Positions 28,619 through 38,600 of a DNA stretch of 39,755 bases are shown here, in pieces. The number at the start of each line of letters is the position of its first letter. The stretch's first letter is position 1. The notes under the pieces were generated by a model. The model had not been told where the DNA came from. It ran no database searches and worked only from the letters and a program-made list of their open reading frames with translations. The stretch is from Bacteriovoracaceae bacterium UBA7317 (GTDB taxonomy: Bacteria; Bdellovibrionota; Bacteriovoracia; Bacteriovoracales; Bacteriovoracaceae), in the NCBI GenBank assembly GCA_002474345.1, contig DKQD01000034.1:1-39755 (forward strand). Reading direction: 5' to 3'. Made by a program: the position numbers and the translations under genes.

Positions 28619-28669
28619 AAAGGAATAAAAAAAGGCCTGGTAATAAACCAGGCCTTTTTTTATTCCTTT
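28619..28669. terminator. Strong bidirectional terminator between fadD and the PLD gene
   Basis: A perfect 23-bp inverted repeat (28619-28641 and 28647-28669) has a 5-nt loop AATAA. Its core, GGCCTGGT/ACCAGGCC, is flanked by A7 on the left and T7 on the right, so it serves both convergent genes. The outer 8 bp of the stem are extra to the usual terminator form. Confidence 0.95.
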
Positions 28670-28680
28670 ATGAGATTTGT

Positions 28681-30561
28681 CTAATTGCATTTCATTTTAC
28701 GGGGATCACAATCATTGGACTTACATTGCTTGCTCTTTGTGCAATAATCTCCTGATAAACCTCTTCCCTTTTTATAAACACAAGTTTTGGAGGATTTTTT
28801 TAAAATTTTGCTGTCGCATTTTCCAGAATCACATTGAGAGTGATACCGGCATGCCTCCCCAACATCAAACTTGCGCCCCCACCTTTGTCCCCTTATAAAA
28901 TCAGTTTTAAATGTTTTCCGGCACCAGGCCTTTGCCACCTCATGACTATCAACGATTATATTCGCCTCTCTTGAGTTAAACCATGACTGTTCATCAATAT
29001 TGGCAGACCCCACAAGACTGACCTGATTATCGGCGCTAAGGTACTTTGTGTGGTTTTGGTTATAAAACTTCTCTCTAATCCTTGTGCTGTAGCGATAAAA
29101 CTTTCCTTTATCCTTTCCACTTACATTTCCACCACGGGTCACAAACCATGTTAGATTAAAGTCCCCTATCCTCTTTCTTTTAAACTGGGATTTTCCTGCT
29201 TCTTTCTTTAACAATTGTTTTTGAGTCTCTGCAAGGAAGTTCACGCTTGTTTTTGGAGTGTTAGGATCAAGCTTTAACCACTTTTTACGTATCCAATTAA
29301 CAGCATCATTATTTGTTCCAGCTTCTTGATAGAGCTTATTATAATCCTGATAGTTTTTTGAAAGAAGAAAGTTAACATCAACTCCTCTTTTTAGTGTTTC
29401 AATAATGAGCTCCATAAAAGACCAAGAGTTTAAAGATGGTGAGACAATATTGACGTGGCTTTTTGCATTTCTCATGATGGCCTTAAAAGCCGCATTTTGA
29501 GGATTGATAGCAGAGTCCTTATTTCTCCTCCTACCGTCAGCATGACGTCCAACGTTTCCAACCAAGACTGGGCCTAAAACCCTGTTACCCTTTAAAGCTT
29601 CAACGGCAGTATTCATTTTAAAGGGTGAAAAAGGCTTTCTATCCCATTTTAAGTATTTGTCCGCTACAACATTTCCATTATATTGTGACGAAAAGCCCAA
29701 CATTTTCCCTTTATTTTTAAACCAAAGGTTGTAAAAATCATCGGCCAAGCCTAATGCTGGTTCACCGTGAACGATAAAACCATGGTCTACCATTAAATCA
29801 GTTCCCATAGGTGTATCTTCTTCGCTTGTATGGTGGTAGCCAATAAAGTTGGCCCCCATAACCATTGAAACTTTTCTGTCCACAACGATCGTTTTACTAT
29901 GAGTAACGGCTATAAAATTACCATGCCTATGTCCTTTAATTTCAAAACGAACATACTTGGGATCGAGTTTTTTTGGAAATTCAATTTGGTAATTTTCATT
30001 GTCTTTTAAGGTTGTTTTTCTTCCTCCAAAAACGGACCAAGTCATAAGCTCAAAAACATTGGCCCCCTTTCTACTCCCCATTATATCAAATAGAAAGCGC
30101 ACAACCACAGGTTCCTTGGCCTTCATCTTTTTTCTCTTTTTCTCTAACTTAACAATAGCATCGTAAACCATCGTTGCCGAGGGTGAATTCATATCAAAAA
30201 TGAAGGTTTGAATAAGAACTTCTTTTTCTGCGCTTTCTATCATTTTGGCCATTTTACCAAAAATTTCATCTCCACCACGGTAAACACCAAGGTCTGCGTA
30301 GCCTTTGGTAAAGATAAATTCAGGCCTAACAGTTGCCCTCTTTTTAACTTTATTAACGGCCTTGATCACCTTTTTCATAAGAGGGCTTGTTCCTCCTTTG
30401 ACTTTATAGATGTCCTCTTCACAAAGAGGTAATACATTTTCTTTTAAAACCCTTCCTTCCACAACCTCTTTCCAACTTTTAGCGTTGATCTGGAAGCATA
30501 AACATAATCCAATCATGACAAATGGCCACTTTGTTTTAAAAAAGGTGTTTAATAAAGTCAT
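28681..30561 (-). CDS. Secreted phospholipase D-family protein with Cys-rich tail
   Basis: 626 residues. The N-terminal segment (WPFVMIGLCLCFQINA) looks like a signal peptide ending near residue 27. Two HKD motifs are complete: His221, Lys223, Asp228 in HSKTIVVD, and His504, Lys506, Asp511 in HTKYLSAD, each followed by the family GxxN (MGANF, GSANID). Such enzymes hydrolyse or transfer phosphodiesters, as in phospholipase D and cardiolipin synthase. No TM helix for a cardiolipin synthase is seen, which favours an exported lipase. Residues about 565-626 hold nine Cys in two repeats of the form C-x4/5-C-x3/4-C (CRYHSQCDSGKC and CTKSKQCKSNDC), expected to form disulfides outside the cytosol. GGGA lies 5 nt before the ATG. 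A role against other cells' membranes is only inferred. Confidence 0.85.
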   Translation of the reverse strand: MTLLNTFFKTKWPFVMIGLCLCFQINAKSWKEVVEGRVLKENVLPLCEEDIYKVKGGTSPLMKKVIKAVNKVKKRATVRPEFIFTKGYADLGVYRGGDEIFGKMAKMIESAEKEVLIQTFIFDMNSPSATMVYDAIVKLEKKRKKMKAKEPVVVRFLFDIMGSRKGANVFELMTWSVFGGRKTTLKDNENYQIEFPKKLDPKYVRFEIKGHRHGNFIAVTHSKTIVVDRKVSMVMGANFIGYHHTSEEDTPMGTDLMVDHGFIVHGEPALGLADDFYNLWFKNKGKMLGFSSQYNGNVVADKYLKWDRKPFSPFKMNTAVEALKGNRVLGPVLVGNVGRHADGRRRNKDSAINPQNAAFKAIMRNAKSHVNIVSPSLNSWSFMELIIETLKRGVDVNFLLSKNYQDYNKLYQEAGTNNDAVNWIRKKWLKLDPNTPKTSVNFLAETQKQLLKKEAGKSQFKRKRIGDFNLTWFVTRGGNVSGKDKGKFYRYSTRIREKFYNQNHTKYLSADNQVSLVGSANIDEQSWFNSREANIIVDSHEVAKAWCRKTFKTDFIRGQRWGRKFDVGEACRYHSQCDSGKCDSKILKKSSKTCVYKKGRGLSGDYCTKSKQCKSNDCDPRKMKCN

Positions 30562-30754
30562 TTTTGTCCCTCAACAGATAATTTTTTTTATTTTACAGAA
30601 TTTTTATATTAGTTTTTTTAATTTTCAGCTTCCAGTTCGGATAAAGCACCTGAAATCTTTAGATTACAACATTTTTTGTTGAAAAAATTCCACATTTTAT
30701 TTATATAAAAAAAATAAAAAACTTACTGAAATTAAAAGGTAAAAACCAAATCTG

Positions 30755-30763
30755 TGGTATAAA
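30755..30763 (+). promoter_or_regulatory. Extended -10 element close to the 30770 gene start
   Basis: TGGTATAAA fits the extended -10 form TGnTATAAT with one mismatch. Transcription would start within a base or so of the ATG at 30770, which also lacks a Shine-Dalgarno sequence. The message may be leaderless. The rest of the 30562-30769 gap is very AT-rich with no further clear site. Confidence 0.4.
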
Positions 30764-30769
30764 TCTCCT

Positions 30770-31813
30770 ATGAAAAGATTAAATTTTCGGATGCACAATA
30801 AACAACGGTTAACTTTGATTATCTTTGCCATTGTCTTAATGTTTATTCATTCAAACTTAAAAGCTTCTGAAACTGACAATTATCTTTCCTGGGATAAAGA
30901 AATTAAAGATTCCACAGAGGAAATTAACAGGTATTACAATGAGCTTATGAGGAGTGCCCTTAGAAAAGTAAAAAGACGCCCCTTTATGAGAAAAAAATGT
31001 GAAAGGGTCGCTACTTGGATTGGTAAAGGAATTGTCAAAATTGATCAAAAGTATACTGATCACTGGGTTAAGAAAAATAAAAAGATTGACCGGTTTCCGA
31101 AGTATGGAACAAAAAAGTGGGATTATCTGGAAAAAACAATTTATAAAAAAGTTCTTAAACTCGGTGTCAATATGAGTCCTACAATAAATATTAATGGCAT
31201 CCACATGGGTAGCGATAAAATTTCTCATTTTTTTGGAATGGGCTTAGTCTATTATGGCTACTACTTAAAGAAGTTAAAAACGCTTAAGATTAAAAAAAGT
31301 TCTTTGCAAAAAGATCAAAAACAATTAGAGGCCGTTAAACATGCTTTAGACTTGGGTATCTTAACGGAAAGGGTTTTCCTTGGTGAGAGTGCGATGGCAT
31401 CAGGGGTTTTCTCCTACGGTGATATGGAGTCGAATTATCAAGGTTTAAAGTTTTTCCGCAGTCTTTGTGAGGGAAAAAACCCTCGAATTAAAAAAGTCGC
31501 TAAACATACATGGAAACTTGTAAGACCCCTTAATATAAAAGATTATGCTAATCCAAAGTGGGATGAGACTTTCTATTCAAACCATTATCAAAAGTCGAGA
31601 TGGAAACACGTCAAACCTTACCTAAAGAAGTATTGCAATGACAGGTTCAAACCAATTGTAAAAGAAAGGTTTGAATATTATAAATCCATAGACTATGAAA
31701 GTTTCTCAAGTCGTTACCTTAAACAAAAAGCTAGAGAAGGTAAGCTGCCCGACCCTCTTGAGCACTCCCTAGATCGGCTTTGCCAAAGCCAGCACCAACA
31801 AAGCAAACCTTAA
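30770..31813 (+). CDS. Exported protein of unknown function with HxxxDKxxHFFG motif
   Basis: 347 residues; family not recognised. A signal peptide or anchor is at about 13-32 (LTLIIFAIVLMFIHS...KASE). The mature part is strongly basic (many Lys and Arg) and mostly helical. The most distinctive stretch is GIHMGSDKISHFFGMGLVYY (143-162), with His145, Asp149 and His153. A second is ESAMASGVFSYGDMESNYQG (206-225). These conserved-looking polar residues could bind a metal or substrate, but no function is known to me. Start choice is uncertain: 30770 has no Shine-Dalgarno sequence, and ATG 30791 is the next candidate. The stop codon shares the four bases TTAA with the stop of the convergent lipoprotein gene. 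Confidence 0.65.
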   Translation: MKRLNFRMHNKQRLTLIIFAIVLMFIHSNLKASETDNYLSWDKEIKDSTEEINRYYNELMRSALRKVKRRPFMRKKCERVATWIGKGIVKIDQKYTDHWVKKNKKIDRFPKYGTKKWDYLEKTIYKKVLKLGVNMSPTININGIHMGSDKISHFFGMGLVYYGYYLKKLKTLKIKKSSLQKDQKQLEAVKHALDLGILTERVFLGESAMASGVFSYGDMESNYQGLKFFRSLCEGKNPRIKKVAKHTWKLVRPLNIKDYANPKWDETFYSNHYQKSRWKHVKPYLKKYCNDRFKPIVKERFEYYKSIDYESFSSRYLKQKAREGKLPDPLEHSLDRLCQSQHQQSKP

Positions 31814-32550
31814 TTTAAAATCCTTACAAAAGAGGGACGTCCGCAAGTTGAAAGAGAAAGAAGTCCACCTGCTTCAGGTTTTTCTATATTCTTTCTTTTC
31901 ACCAATCCACAAAGTCCTATTTCACCCTCTTCAGATAGAATCTCATTTCTTGAGGAATCCAACTTTAAAGAAAAAGAAACTTCACCATCGGAATTAATAT
32001 CAGTGTTAGAAACTGGTGCTGATTGAAGGGTTCTTAACTCATTGTCCTTTAACACAAAGTAAAGCTCACTCTCACCTTTTGGTAATGAATTCTTTTCAAT
32101 TTCTAAATGATTGTCGACCCCAACTTCTACAATTCTTGGTGGTATTTTAAATGTTGGTTCTCCTAAAAGAGTAAAGCTATTTTCAAAAACCTCTCCATCA
32201 TTATTCTGGTAAGTGAGAACCACCTCTTCTTGAATATCTTCTAACTTAAACCGACCTGAATACTCCAAAGAAATATTTTTATCGATGACTCCGTCCAATT
32301 TAAGTTTTTTTCCGTTGAAGCTTACAAAACTCTCCCCACTTAATTTAACCCTTGTTAGGCCAGAAATTTTTTCACAAGAACAATTTTTTGCGATAAAAGT
32401 GGCCCTTGCAACAACTTCATCATTTTTCACATCATATAATACTTTATAATCTGTAAATATTTCCTTTTGAGAAATATCCTCTGAATTAATTTTTGAGCAG
32501 CTAATCGTTAAGAAAATAACTAATAGAGGAAGAAGAAAATATGATTTCAT
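31810..32550 (-). CDS. Lipoprotein of unknown function
   Basis: 246 residues from ATG 32550, chosen because AGGAG is 5 nt upstream. A frame from 32571 would place extra residues before the signal peptide and has no support. The N-terminus is a lipoprotein signal (MKSYFLLPLLVIFLTISC), with lipid-modified Cys18 expected. The rest appears beta-rich (alternating strands such as VVARATFIAKNC, SLEYSGRF and VVLTYQNN), and may form Ig-like or similar domains. No family recognised. No Asp at +2 (CSK), so outer-membrane sorting is possible. Convergent with the unknown exported protein gene, sharing the TTAA at both stops. Confidence 0.75.
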   Translation of the reverse strand: MKSYFLLPLLVIFLTISCSKINSEDISQKEIFTDYKVLYDVKNDEVVARATFIAKNCSCEKISGLTRVKLSGESFVSFNGKKLKLDGVIDKNISLEYSGRFKLEDIQEEVVLTYQNNDGEVFENSFTLLGEPTFKIPPRIVEVGVDNHLEIEKNSLPKGESELYFVLKDNELRTLQSAPVSNTDINSDGEVSFSLKLDSSRNEILSEEGEIGLCGLVKRKNIEKPEAGGLLSLSTCGRPSFVRILN

Positions 32551-32673
32551 AAAAACTCCTTTTTTTATCAAATTCAGTTCAATTCTAAAATTTTCTCCAC
32601 TACTAGAATACTTTCCTAAAAGTCATTAAGAAAGACCCATTCTTCCAGTTTTAATAAGTTTTATCTTTAAATT

Positions 32674-32700
32674 AAAAAGGGCCACTTATGGGCCCTTTTT
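32674..32700. terminator. Terminator downstream of valS
   Basis: AAAAAGGGCC (32674-32683) and GGCCCTTTTT (32691-32700) form a perfect 10-bp stem with a 7-nt loop. In the minus direction the second arm ends in T5 followed by AATTT, placed 34 nt after the valS stop. The A/T flanks make it usable in both directions. Confidence 0.88.
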
Positions 32701-32733
32701 TATACAAGCTCTATGTTCTCTTTTAAAAAATAA

Positions 32734-35373
32734 CTAATCAGCATGTTCAGATAAGGTGACAGAAAACTCAAAGTAACGTCCATCGAACCCACTTTCATTG
32801 TCTTCAAGCGGTTTATACTGGATTTCCTTTTTCAGGTTAGAAGAAAAGGCAATATCTTTTTCTATCTCTTTAAAATAGTCTAAATCCTTCACCTGGCCCT
32901 TAAGCACTAATTCCTCAATTGGCCAACGAAGACTTTTTTGTGCTGTCGTCTTCTCTCCCCTCAGAACATTAAGGGCCTCCTTGGCCATGTCGATAAGAGG
33001 CCCCTCAAATTTGTCCTCATTTAAAGAAATCACTTGTGGCCATTCACTTTTATGAACAGAGGGGGCATCTTCTTTTTCAGCAAAATGCCACGACCAAACC
33101 TCTTCCGTTATATAAGGTAAAAAAGGCGCCATAAGTTTAATAAAGTTTTTCCAAGTCCAGGCAAGACATGCAAGAGCAGACCTGCCCTCCGAACTATCCT
33201 TAAGTTTGTAGGCCCTGGTTTTTACTAACTCTAGATAAATATCACAAAACTCCCAAAAAGCAGCTTCAACAGATGAAAGCGCAGTTGCATAGTGAAAGTT
33301 TTCAAAAGCCTGTGTACTCTCTTCAATGACTTTATTCATCTTAGAGGCCCAAACTTTGTCTACAGGCTCGGTTATATTTTCCATGCCAAGATATTGATCT
33401 TCCACATTTTCTATTTGAAGGAAAACAAACTTACTTGCATTAAAAACTTTTGTGGCCAACCTTTGACCTACTTTAAAGACATTTTCATCATAGATTGTAT
33501 CGGAACCTAACTTTGCCTTCGAAGCCCAGTATCTAAGAGCATCTGCGGAATATTGATCAATAAGCGACTCGGGAGTCACAACATTGCCCTTAGATTTACT
33601 CATCTTCTTTTTATGGGGGTCAACAACCCAACCACTAATCGCAATATTTTTCCAGGGAACCTCTTTCCCATGCATCCATGATTTTGTAATTGTGTAAAAG
33701 GCCCAGGTTCTGATAATTTCATGGGCCTGAGGCCTTAAATCTGCTGGAAAAAGCTTGCTATGCCTTTCATCATCGGTTCCCCAGTGGCTAGAGATTTGTG
33801 GAGTCATAGAGGAAGTTGCCCAAGTATCCATGACATCAGGGTCACCCATAAAACCGTTTGCTTTGCCCCTTTGGTCTTCACGATATCCTGAAGGCACTTC
33901 TGCAAGAGGGTCTACAGGAAGTTGTTCCTTGGTAGCATAAAGAGGGTTTTCAAAGTCTGGGCGGCAATTTCCATCAAGGGGATACCAGACTGGAAAAGGA
34001 ACTCCAAAAAACCTTTGCCTAGAAATACACCAATCCTGATTAAGACCGTCAACCCATTGCTCATAACGTTTAAACATTGTTTCTGGGTGCCATTTAATCT
34101 TTCTTCCCTGTTCAATAAGCTCTTTTTTGTAATCAAGAATTTTTACAAACCACTGCCTGGTAGAAATGTACTCTAGAGGGTGATCACCCTTTTCGTAGTG
34201 TTTAGCAAATTGCTGAGTCGGTTTAGGTTCACCAACAAGAGCGGCTCCCTTTCCAGCAGCGCAAGAACCTTCTTCACTAAGAAGCTCTACAACTTTTTTT
34301 CTGGCCTGCTTAACGTAGAGGCCTGCCAATTGTTTTGAAACATCATTGGCCTTTTCAGGCTTTTCACTAGGAAATTTAGCCGACCCATACTCTATAGGCC
34401 CCAGTGTTCCTTCTTTTTCTATAATCTGCCTTAAAGGAAGACCCTCGGCTTTCCAAAATTCAACATCATGGATGTCCCCAAAAGTACAAACCATTAAAAT
34501 CCCAGAGCCTTTTTCTTTATCAGCATGCTCCGCTGGCATAATGGGAACACGTACGTTGAATAGAGGAGTCAAAGCGGTTTTTCCAAAAAGGTGCTTATAG
34601 CGCTCATCCTCTGGGTGAGCCACAACAGCAACACAGGCCCCTAATAACTCTGGTCGGGTTGTAGAAATAACAAAGTCACTTCCATCCTCAACAGCAAAGC
34701 GGATATCATAGAAGTGACCACCTTTTTCGCGCTCCTCGACTTCAGCTTGGGCCACAGCAGTTTGAAAAGTTGTATCCCACATCGTTGGTGACTCTTTAGT
34801 CGTTACTAAATTCTTCTGTTGAAGGTCGAGAAAAGAGAGCTGACTTACTTTTCTACAATGGTCATTGATCGTTTCATAAGCTTGGTTCCAATCGAGGGAA
34901 AGTCCTAAATGACGCCATAACTTTTCATATTTTTTTTCATCTTCAGCAGTCTGCTTTTGACAAACTTCTAAAAAGTTCTTTCTTGAGATTTCCTCTTCTT
35001 CTTTTTTCTTTTTGCTAGATATTTTACCTTCCCAATTCTCATTGTAAGGAAGGTTTGGGTTGCACCGAACTCCATAAAGCCCTTGAACCCTTCTTTCCGT
35101 AGGAAGTCCATTGTCGTCCCAGCCCATGGGGTAAAAAATATTCTTTCCTCTCATCCTTTGGAATCGTGTCAATACATCTGTCTGGGTATAGCTAAATACA
35201 TGGCCAACATGAAGAGAACCAGAAACTGTTGGTGGAGGAGTGTCTACGACAAAAGTTTTTTCTCTAGAAACCATCGGATCATACTTGTGCACCCCGTTAC
35301 TTTCCCAAAATTCTCCCCACTTCATTTCAGCTTCATTAGATTTATACTTTTTCGGCAGCTCTTTTGACTTCAT
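32734..35373 (-). CDS. valS: Valyl-tRNA synthetase
   Basis: 879 residues. The class I signatures are PPPTVSGSLHVGHVF, with HVGH at 55-58 (HIGH motif), and KMSKS at 590-594. The editing (CP1) domain includes ISTTRPELLGACVAVVAHPED and the long insert around residues 300-430. The anticodon-binding part has the family motif MAPFLPYITEEVWSW. It charges tRNA-Val and removes mischarged Thr. The protein ends soon after this domain and lacks the C-terminal coiled-coil arm present in the E. coli type (951 residues). The N-terminus resembles the archaeal/Rickettsia-type branch more than the usual bacterial one, which would mean past transfer (inference by eye). AGGAAGGG lies 8 nt before the ATG. A terminator follows. 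Confidence 0.96.
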   Translation of the reverse strand: MKSKELPKKYKSNEAEMKWGEFWESNGVHKYDPMVSREKTFVVDTPPPTVSGSLHVGHVFSYTQTDVLTRFQRMRGKNIFYPMGWDDNGLPTERRVQGLYGVRCNPNLPYNENWEGKISSKKKKEEEEISRKNFLEVCQKQTAEDEKKYEKLWRHLGLSLDWNQAYETINDHCRKVSQLSFLDLQQKNLVTTKESPTMWDTTFQTAVAQAEVEEREKGGHFYDIRFAVEDGSDFVISTTRPELLGACVAVVAHPEDERYKHLFGKTALTPLFNVRVPIMPAEHADKEKGSGILMVCTFGDIHDVEFWKAEGLPLRQIIEKEGTLGPIEYGSAKFPSEKPEKANDVSKQLAGLYVKQARKKVVELLSEEGSCAAGKGAALVGEPKPTQQFAKHYEKGDHPLEYISTRQWFVKILDYKKELIEQGRKIKWHPETMFKRYEQWVDGLNQDWCISRQRFFGVPFPVWYPLDGNCRPDFENPLYATKEQLPVDPLAEVPSGYREDQRGKANGFMGDPDVMDTWATSSMTPQISSHWGTDDERHSKLFPADLRPQAHEIIRTWAFYTITKSWMHGKEVPWKNIAISGWVVDPHKKKMSKSKGNVVTPESLIDQYSADALRYWASKAKLGSDTIYDENVFKVGQRLATKVFNASKFVFLQIENVEDQYLGMENITEPVDKVWASKMNKVIEESTQAFENFHYATALSSVEAAFWEFCDIYLELVKTRAYKLKDSSEGRSALACLAWTWKNFIKLMAPFLPYITEEVWSWHFAEKEDAPSVHKSEWPQVISLNEDKFEGPLIDMAKEALNVLRGEKTTAQKSLRWPIEELVLKGQVKDLDYFKEIEKDIAFSSNLKKEIQYKPLEDNESGFDGRYFEFSVTLSEHAD

Positions 35374-35553
35374 GCGAAATACCCTTCCTGTTTTGGCAAC
35401 TATTTTCCTGACTCGTTAAATCAACATTAGCAGCGTACTATAGCAAAATCATGTTAAAAACCCCAGTTTAAAGAAAGAAAAAGTCCTCTCTTTTTCAAAA
35501 GACCGACTCTTTTTCGGCCCTACAATTTCCTTCGCGCCTTTTAACCTAAATGT

Positions 35554-35573
35554 AATCAGTAAAAATACCGATT
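35554..35573. promoter_or_regulatory. Imperfect palindrome upstream of the second CheA-like gene
   Basis: AATCAGTA (35554-35561) and TACCGATT (35566-35573) pair at 7 of 8 positions around AAAA. It lies 62 nt before the ATG at 35636, in the valS/CheA-like divergent gap (35374-35626). A nearby weaker repeat is GAAAAAG/CTTTTTC (35477-35496). No good -10/-35 pair was found. An operator role is speculative. Confidence 0.3.
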
Positions 35574-35635
35574 AAGTACCTAGGAAAAAAGGCTATTTTA
35601 TTAAAATTTTAACTATTTTTTAGAGATTGTTTTTG

Positions 35636-38600
35636 ATGAACCATAAACAAGGTTTTTTGAAAAAAAACTTAAAAAAAGTGAGAAAGGCAAAAGCTTTGCC
35701 ATTAATAGCATATATCGCTATTTCTATCATCATTACGCCAACTGCCTTTGCCCAAGTTAAAACAGCTTTTCTTAGCTCCCCTATAAAGATCGAAAATCCA
35801 GTTATCCTTATCACAATCAGCCTTTTTGTCTTAGGTTTAATTAATTGTCTTTTCCAAGTTTTTTATAAAAAGCAAAAAGAAGACCTATTCACCTTGTTGG
35901 CCCTAATATCTGCCGTATGTTGGTCGCTTGCAGGACCTATATTCATCCCTATTCTTATCTTCGCTATTTTTAAAAGGGCCCAATCAACACTTGAATGGGA
36001 ATCTTTCTTTCCTCAAACAAAAAGGACCCACAAAACCTTTACTCTTATAGCGCTTTTTCCTCTTATAGGTTTTTTAGGATTACTCTCTTCAAACTCATTA
36101 GTCACTAAGGCCATCATATGGCTCCCATCCCTCATCATGTCTGGCTTTACATTTTTTTGGGTTCTTAAGAAGAGGCTAAAGTTAAATGCTAAATCAACTC
36201 CCTTTGCCCTTTTTACGGCTTTCATCCCCCTTGGTTTTTTCCAAACAAATAAAGAGGGAGCACTTGTTTTTACGTTGATTATCATCATTATTGAACTTTA
36301 TGAAATAGCAAGAGACCTAAATGACAAAACTATAAATGAGAAAAGGCTAAGTAACGTCCAGGATGAAATGGCCACACAGTTAATGATTGAGGGAATCAAT
36401 CTATCCACATCAATAAACCAACTAAATTATATTCTGGATAATATGAGGCAATCGTTTTTTATTGTCGACGAAGGAATGATCATCAATAACCCAATTTCTC
36501 AATTTTCAGAAGAGCTCTTTGGACAAAAAATAATTGGAAAAAATATTTTTGAGACCATTTTTCAAGAAATTAAGGAAGGCTCAGAAGAGCATGCACTCAT
36601 TTCATTTTGTTGGGAAACTATCTTTGATGCAGATGAAACACAGTGGATTATGATTAACAACCAATTCCCTTCAAAAGTAAATATTTCTTCAAAAGCTGGC
36701 TCAGGAAAAAAGATTCTAAAAATTGCCTATTACCCAATTTGGAATGAGCAAAACTTATTATCAAATATGATGATGGTTATTGATGACATTACAGAAATGG
36801 AATTTCTTGAAAATAAAATGAGGCAAGAGAAAGAAATATCAAATAGGCGTATAACAATCCTTCATGAGTTGACATCAAATAAAAGGAGTACCTTAAAACC
36901 TTTTTTCCATCAACTTGATGAGAACCTCAAAGAGGCTCTCAAATGGTCAAAGTTAATGAGGGAAGATATTAAGAGAAAAAAGAATAATTTGCAAAGTATG
37001 GAAGCCCTTTTTAAATTTCTCCACATTATCAAAGGGTCTTCAAGACAATTTAGCTTCACATTCATATCAAGAAAGACCCATGATATTGAAACTATCCTCT
37101 CTCAAATTAATGAGTTAATTAAAAAAAGTGAACTGGATGACGATGAAAGGTATAAAAATACTTCCATTAAAACTGATTATCTTTTAAAGGAAATGGACCA
37201 GCTTGTTGGAATTATTAATGGATATATTAAAATAGGAAAAACACTTCTTAATCTTGATTTTCCCGAGGATTCTGAAACGATCAGACATATACACGAAAAT
37301 CTGAAGAACTTTGATGTTTTCATTTTCAAATTATTCCAAGGTCAAAAATTCAGCCTCTCTACTAATGAAGAGATTATTGAAGCAATTAAGATTAAGAGAA
37401 AAAATCCAGCAAAATTGAAAAACTCTATTTTAAGGCTTCAAAACTCCTGTTCGCTCATTGAAAGTTACTCCATAGTTTTAAACGAAGAGGATATTTCAAA
37501 GTCTGCACACAAAATAAATTACTTTTTAGAGACCTTTTCTTTAAATCCCGATACACCGGAAATAGAAAGTGAAAGAGAAAATCAAAATATTATACAAAAC
37601 TTTATTGAACCGCTAAACCAATTAAGAATTGAAGGCATAAAGCTTTATTCTTCATCTAAAACATTCCACAAAGAAACATTTAAAATATCTTCAAAAGACA
37701 TATGGGCCAAAGCAATTTTATATGTTTATTATGAAACAAAAAATATAATGAAAAAGGATAAGGTTCACCTGCCTTCCCTCTCAAAAAATATTACAAGAAT
37801 TAAGGCCCTATTTAAGGCCAACCACTTCGAATATGCCACTGGAGTAATAAAAATAATTGAATCACTGCTTATCGAAGGAGACTCCAAACATAGTTTTAAA
37901 GAAATGAAGTTTTCTCTTATAAAATTATGGAAGTTTTTTGCGCTTTTATTTAGATTCGACCTAGATCACTCAGTTTGGGACGAGGAAAACGATGAGTTTT
38001 TTGACTCTAAACGATTTCTTCGAAATGAATACCATACCGACTATTCTTTATTTCAAATTTTTCTTCTCAATATAGATGATGATAAGCAAATAGCTTATGA
38101 TATTTTTAAAACAACAATGAAATCTCTTATGGGCCTTGATGAAAAAGAGGTTAATGACCTCTTTTTACCCGATAAAAGCTTCCTCGATTATTACGTTGAA
38201 CTAGGGAAGAAGTTAACAGATAGGTTCAATTCAACGTCTCTCCAGAATTTCAAAAGTGATTTTTTAATTAAAAGAGATTTTTCTATCTTTCAACAGCTGG
38301 AGGACCACTTATCAAACCAAAAGTTTTCCTGGATTAATTACCACCAAAGCTTAGATATATACAAGTTGTTTCGCGCTTATTTCAATATTTCAAAAGTAAG
38401 AGAAAAGTTTAGAAGACCTGATACTTTAGATGTCTTATCAAAAAATTTTGAAGAATCTAAAAAGTATCTTAAAAGGACCTTTCAGGATCTTCCGGAAGAA
38501 CAAAGAGCAACAATTGACATTGCTTTTGAAAAGCTTTTAGGTCTTCCAGTAAAGTTCTCCCTATCAAAGTTTTACAATCTAGTTAGTGATATATCACAGA

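Noticed and set aside
35477..35496. GAAAAAG-TCCTCT-CTTTTTC inverted repeat upstream of valS
   Set aside because: Seven mostly A/T pairs within purine/pyrimidine tracts; chance is likely, so it is only mentioned in the neighbouring entry.
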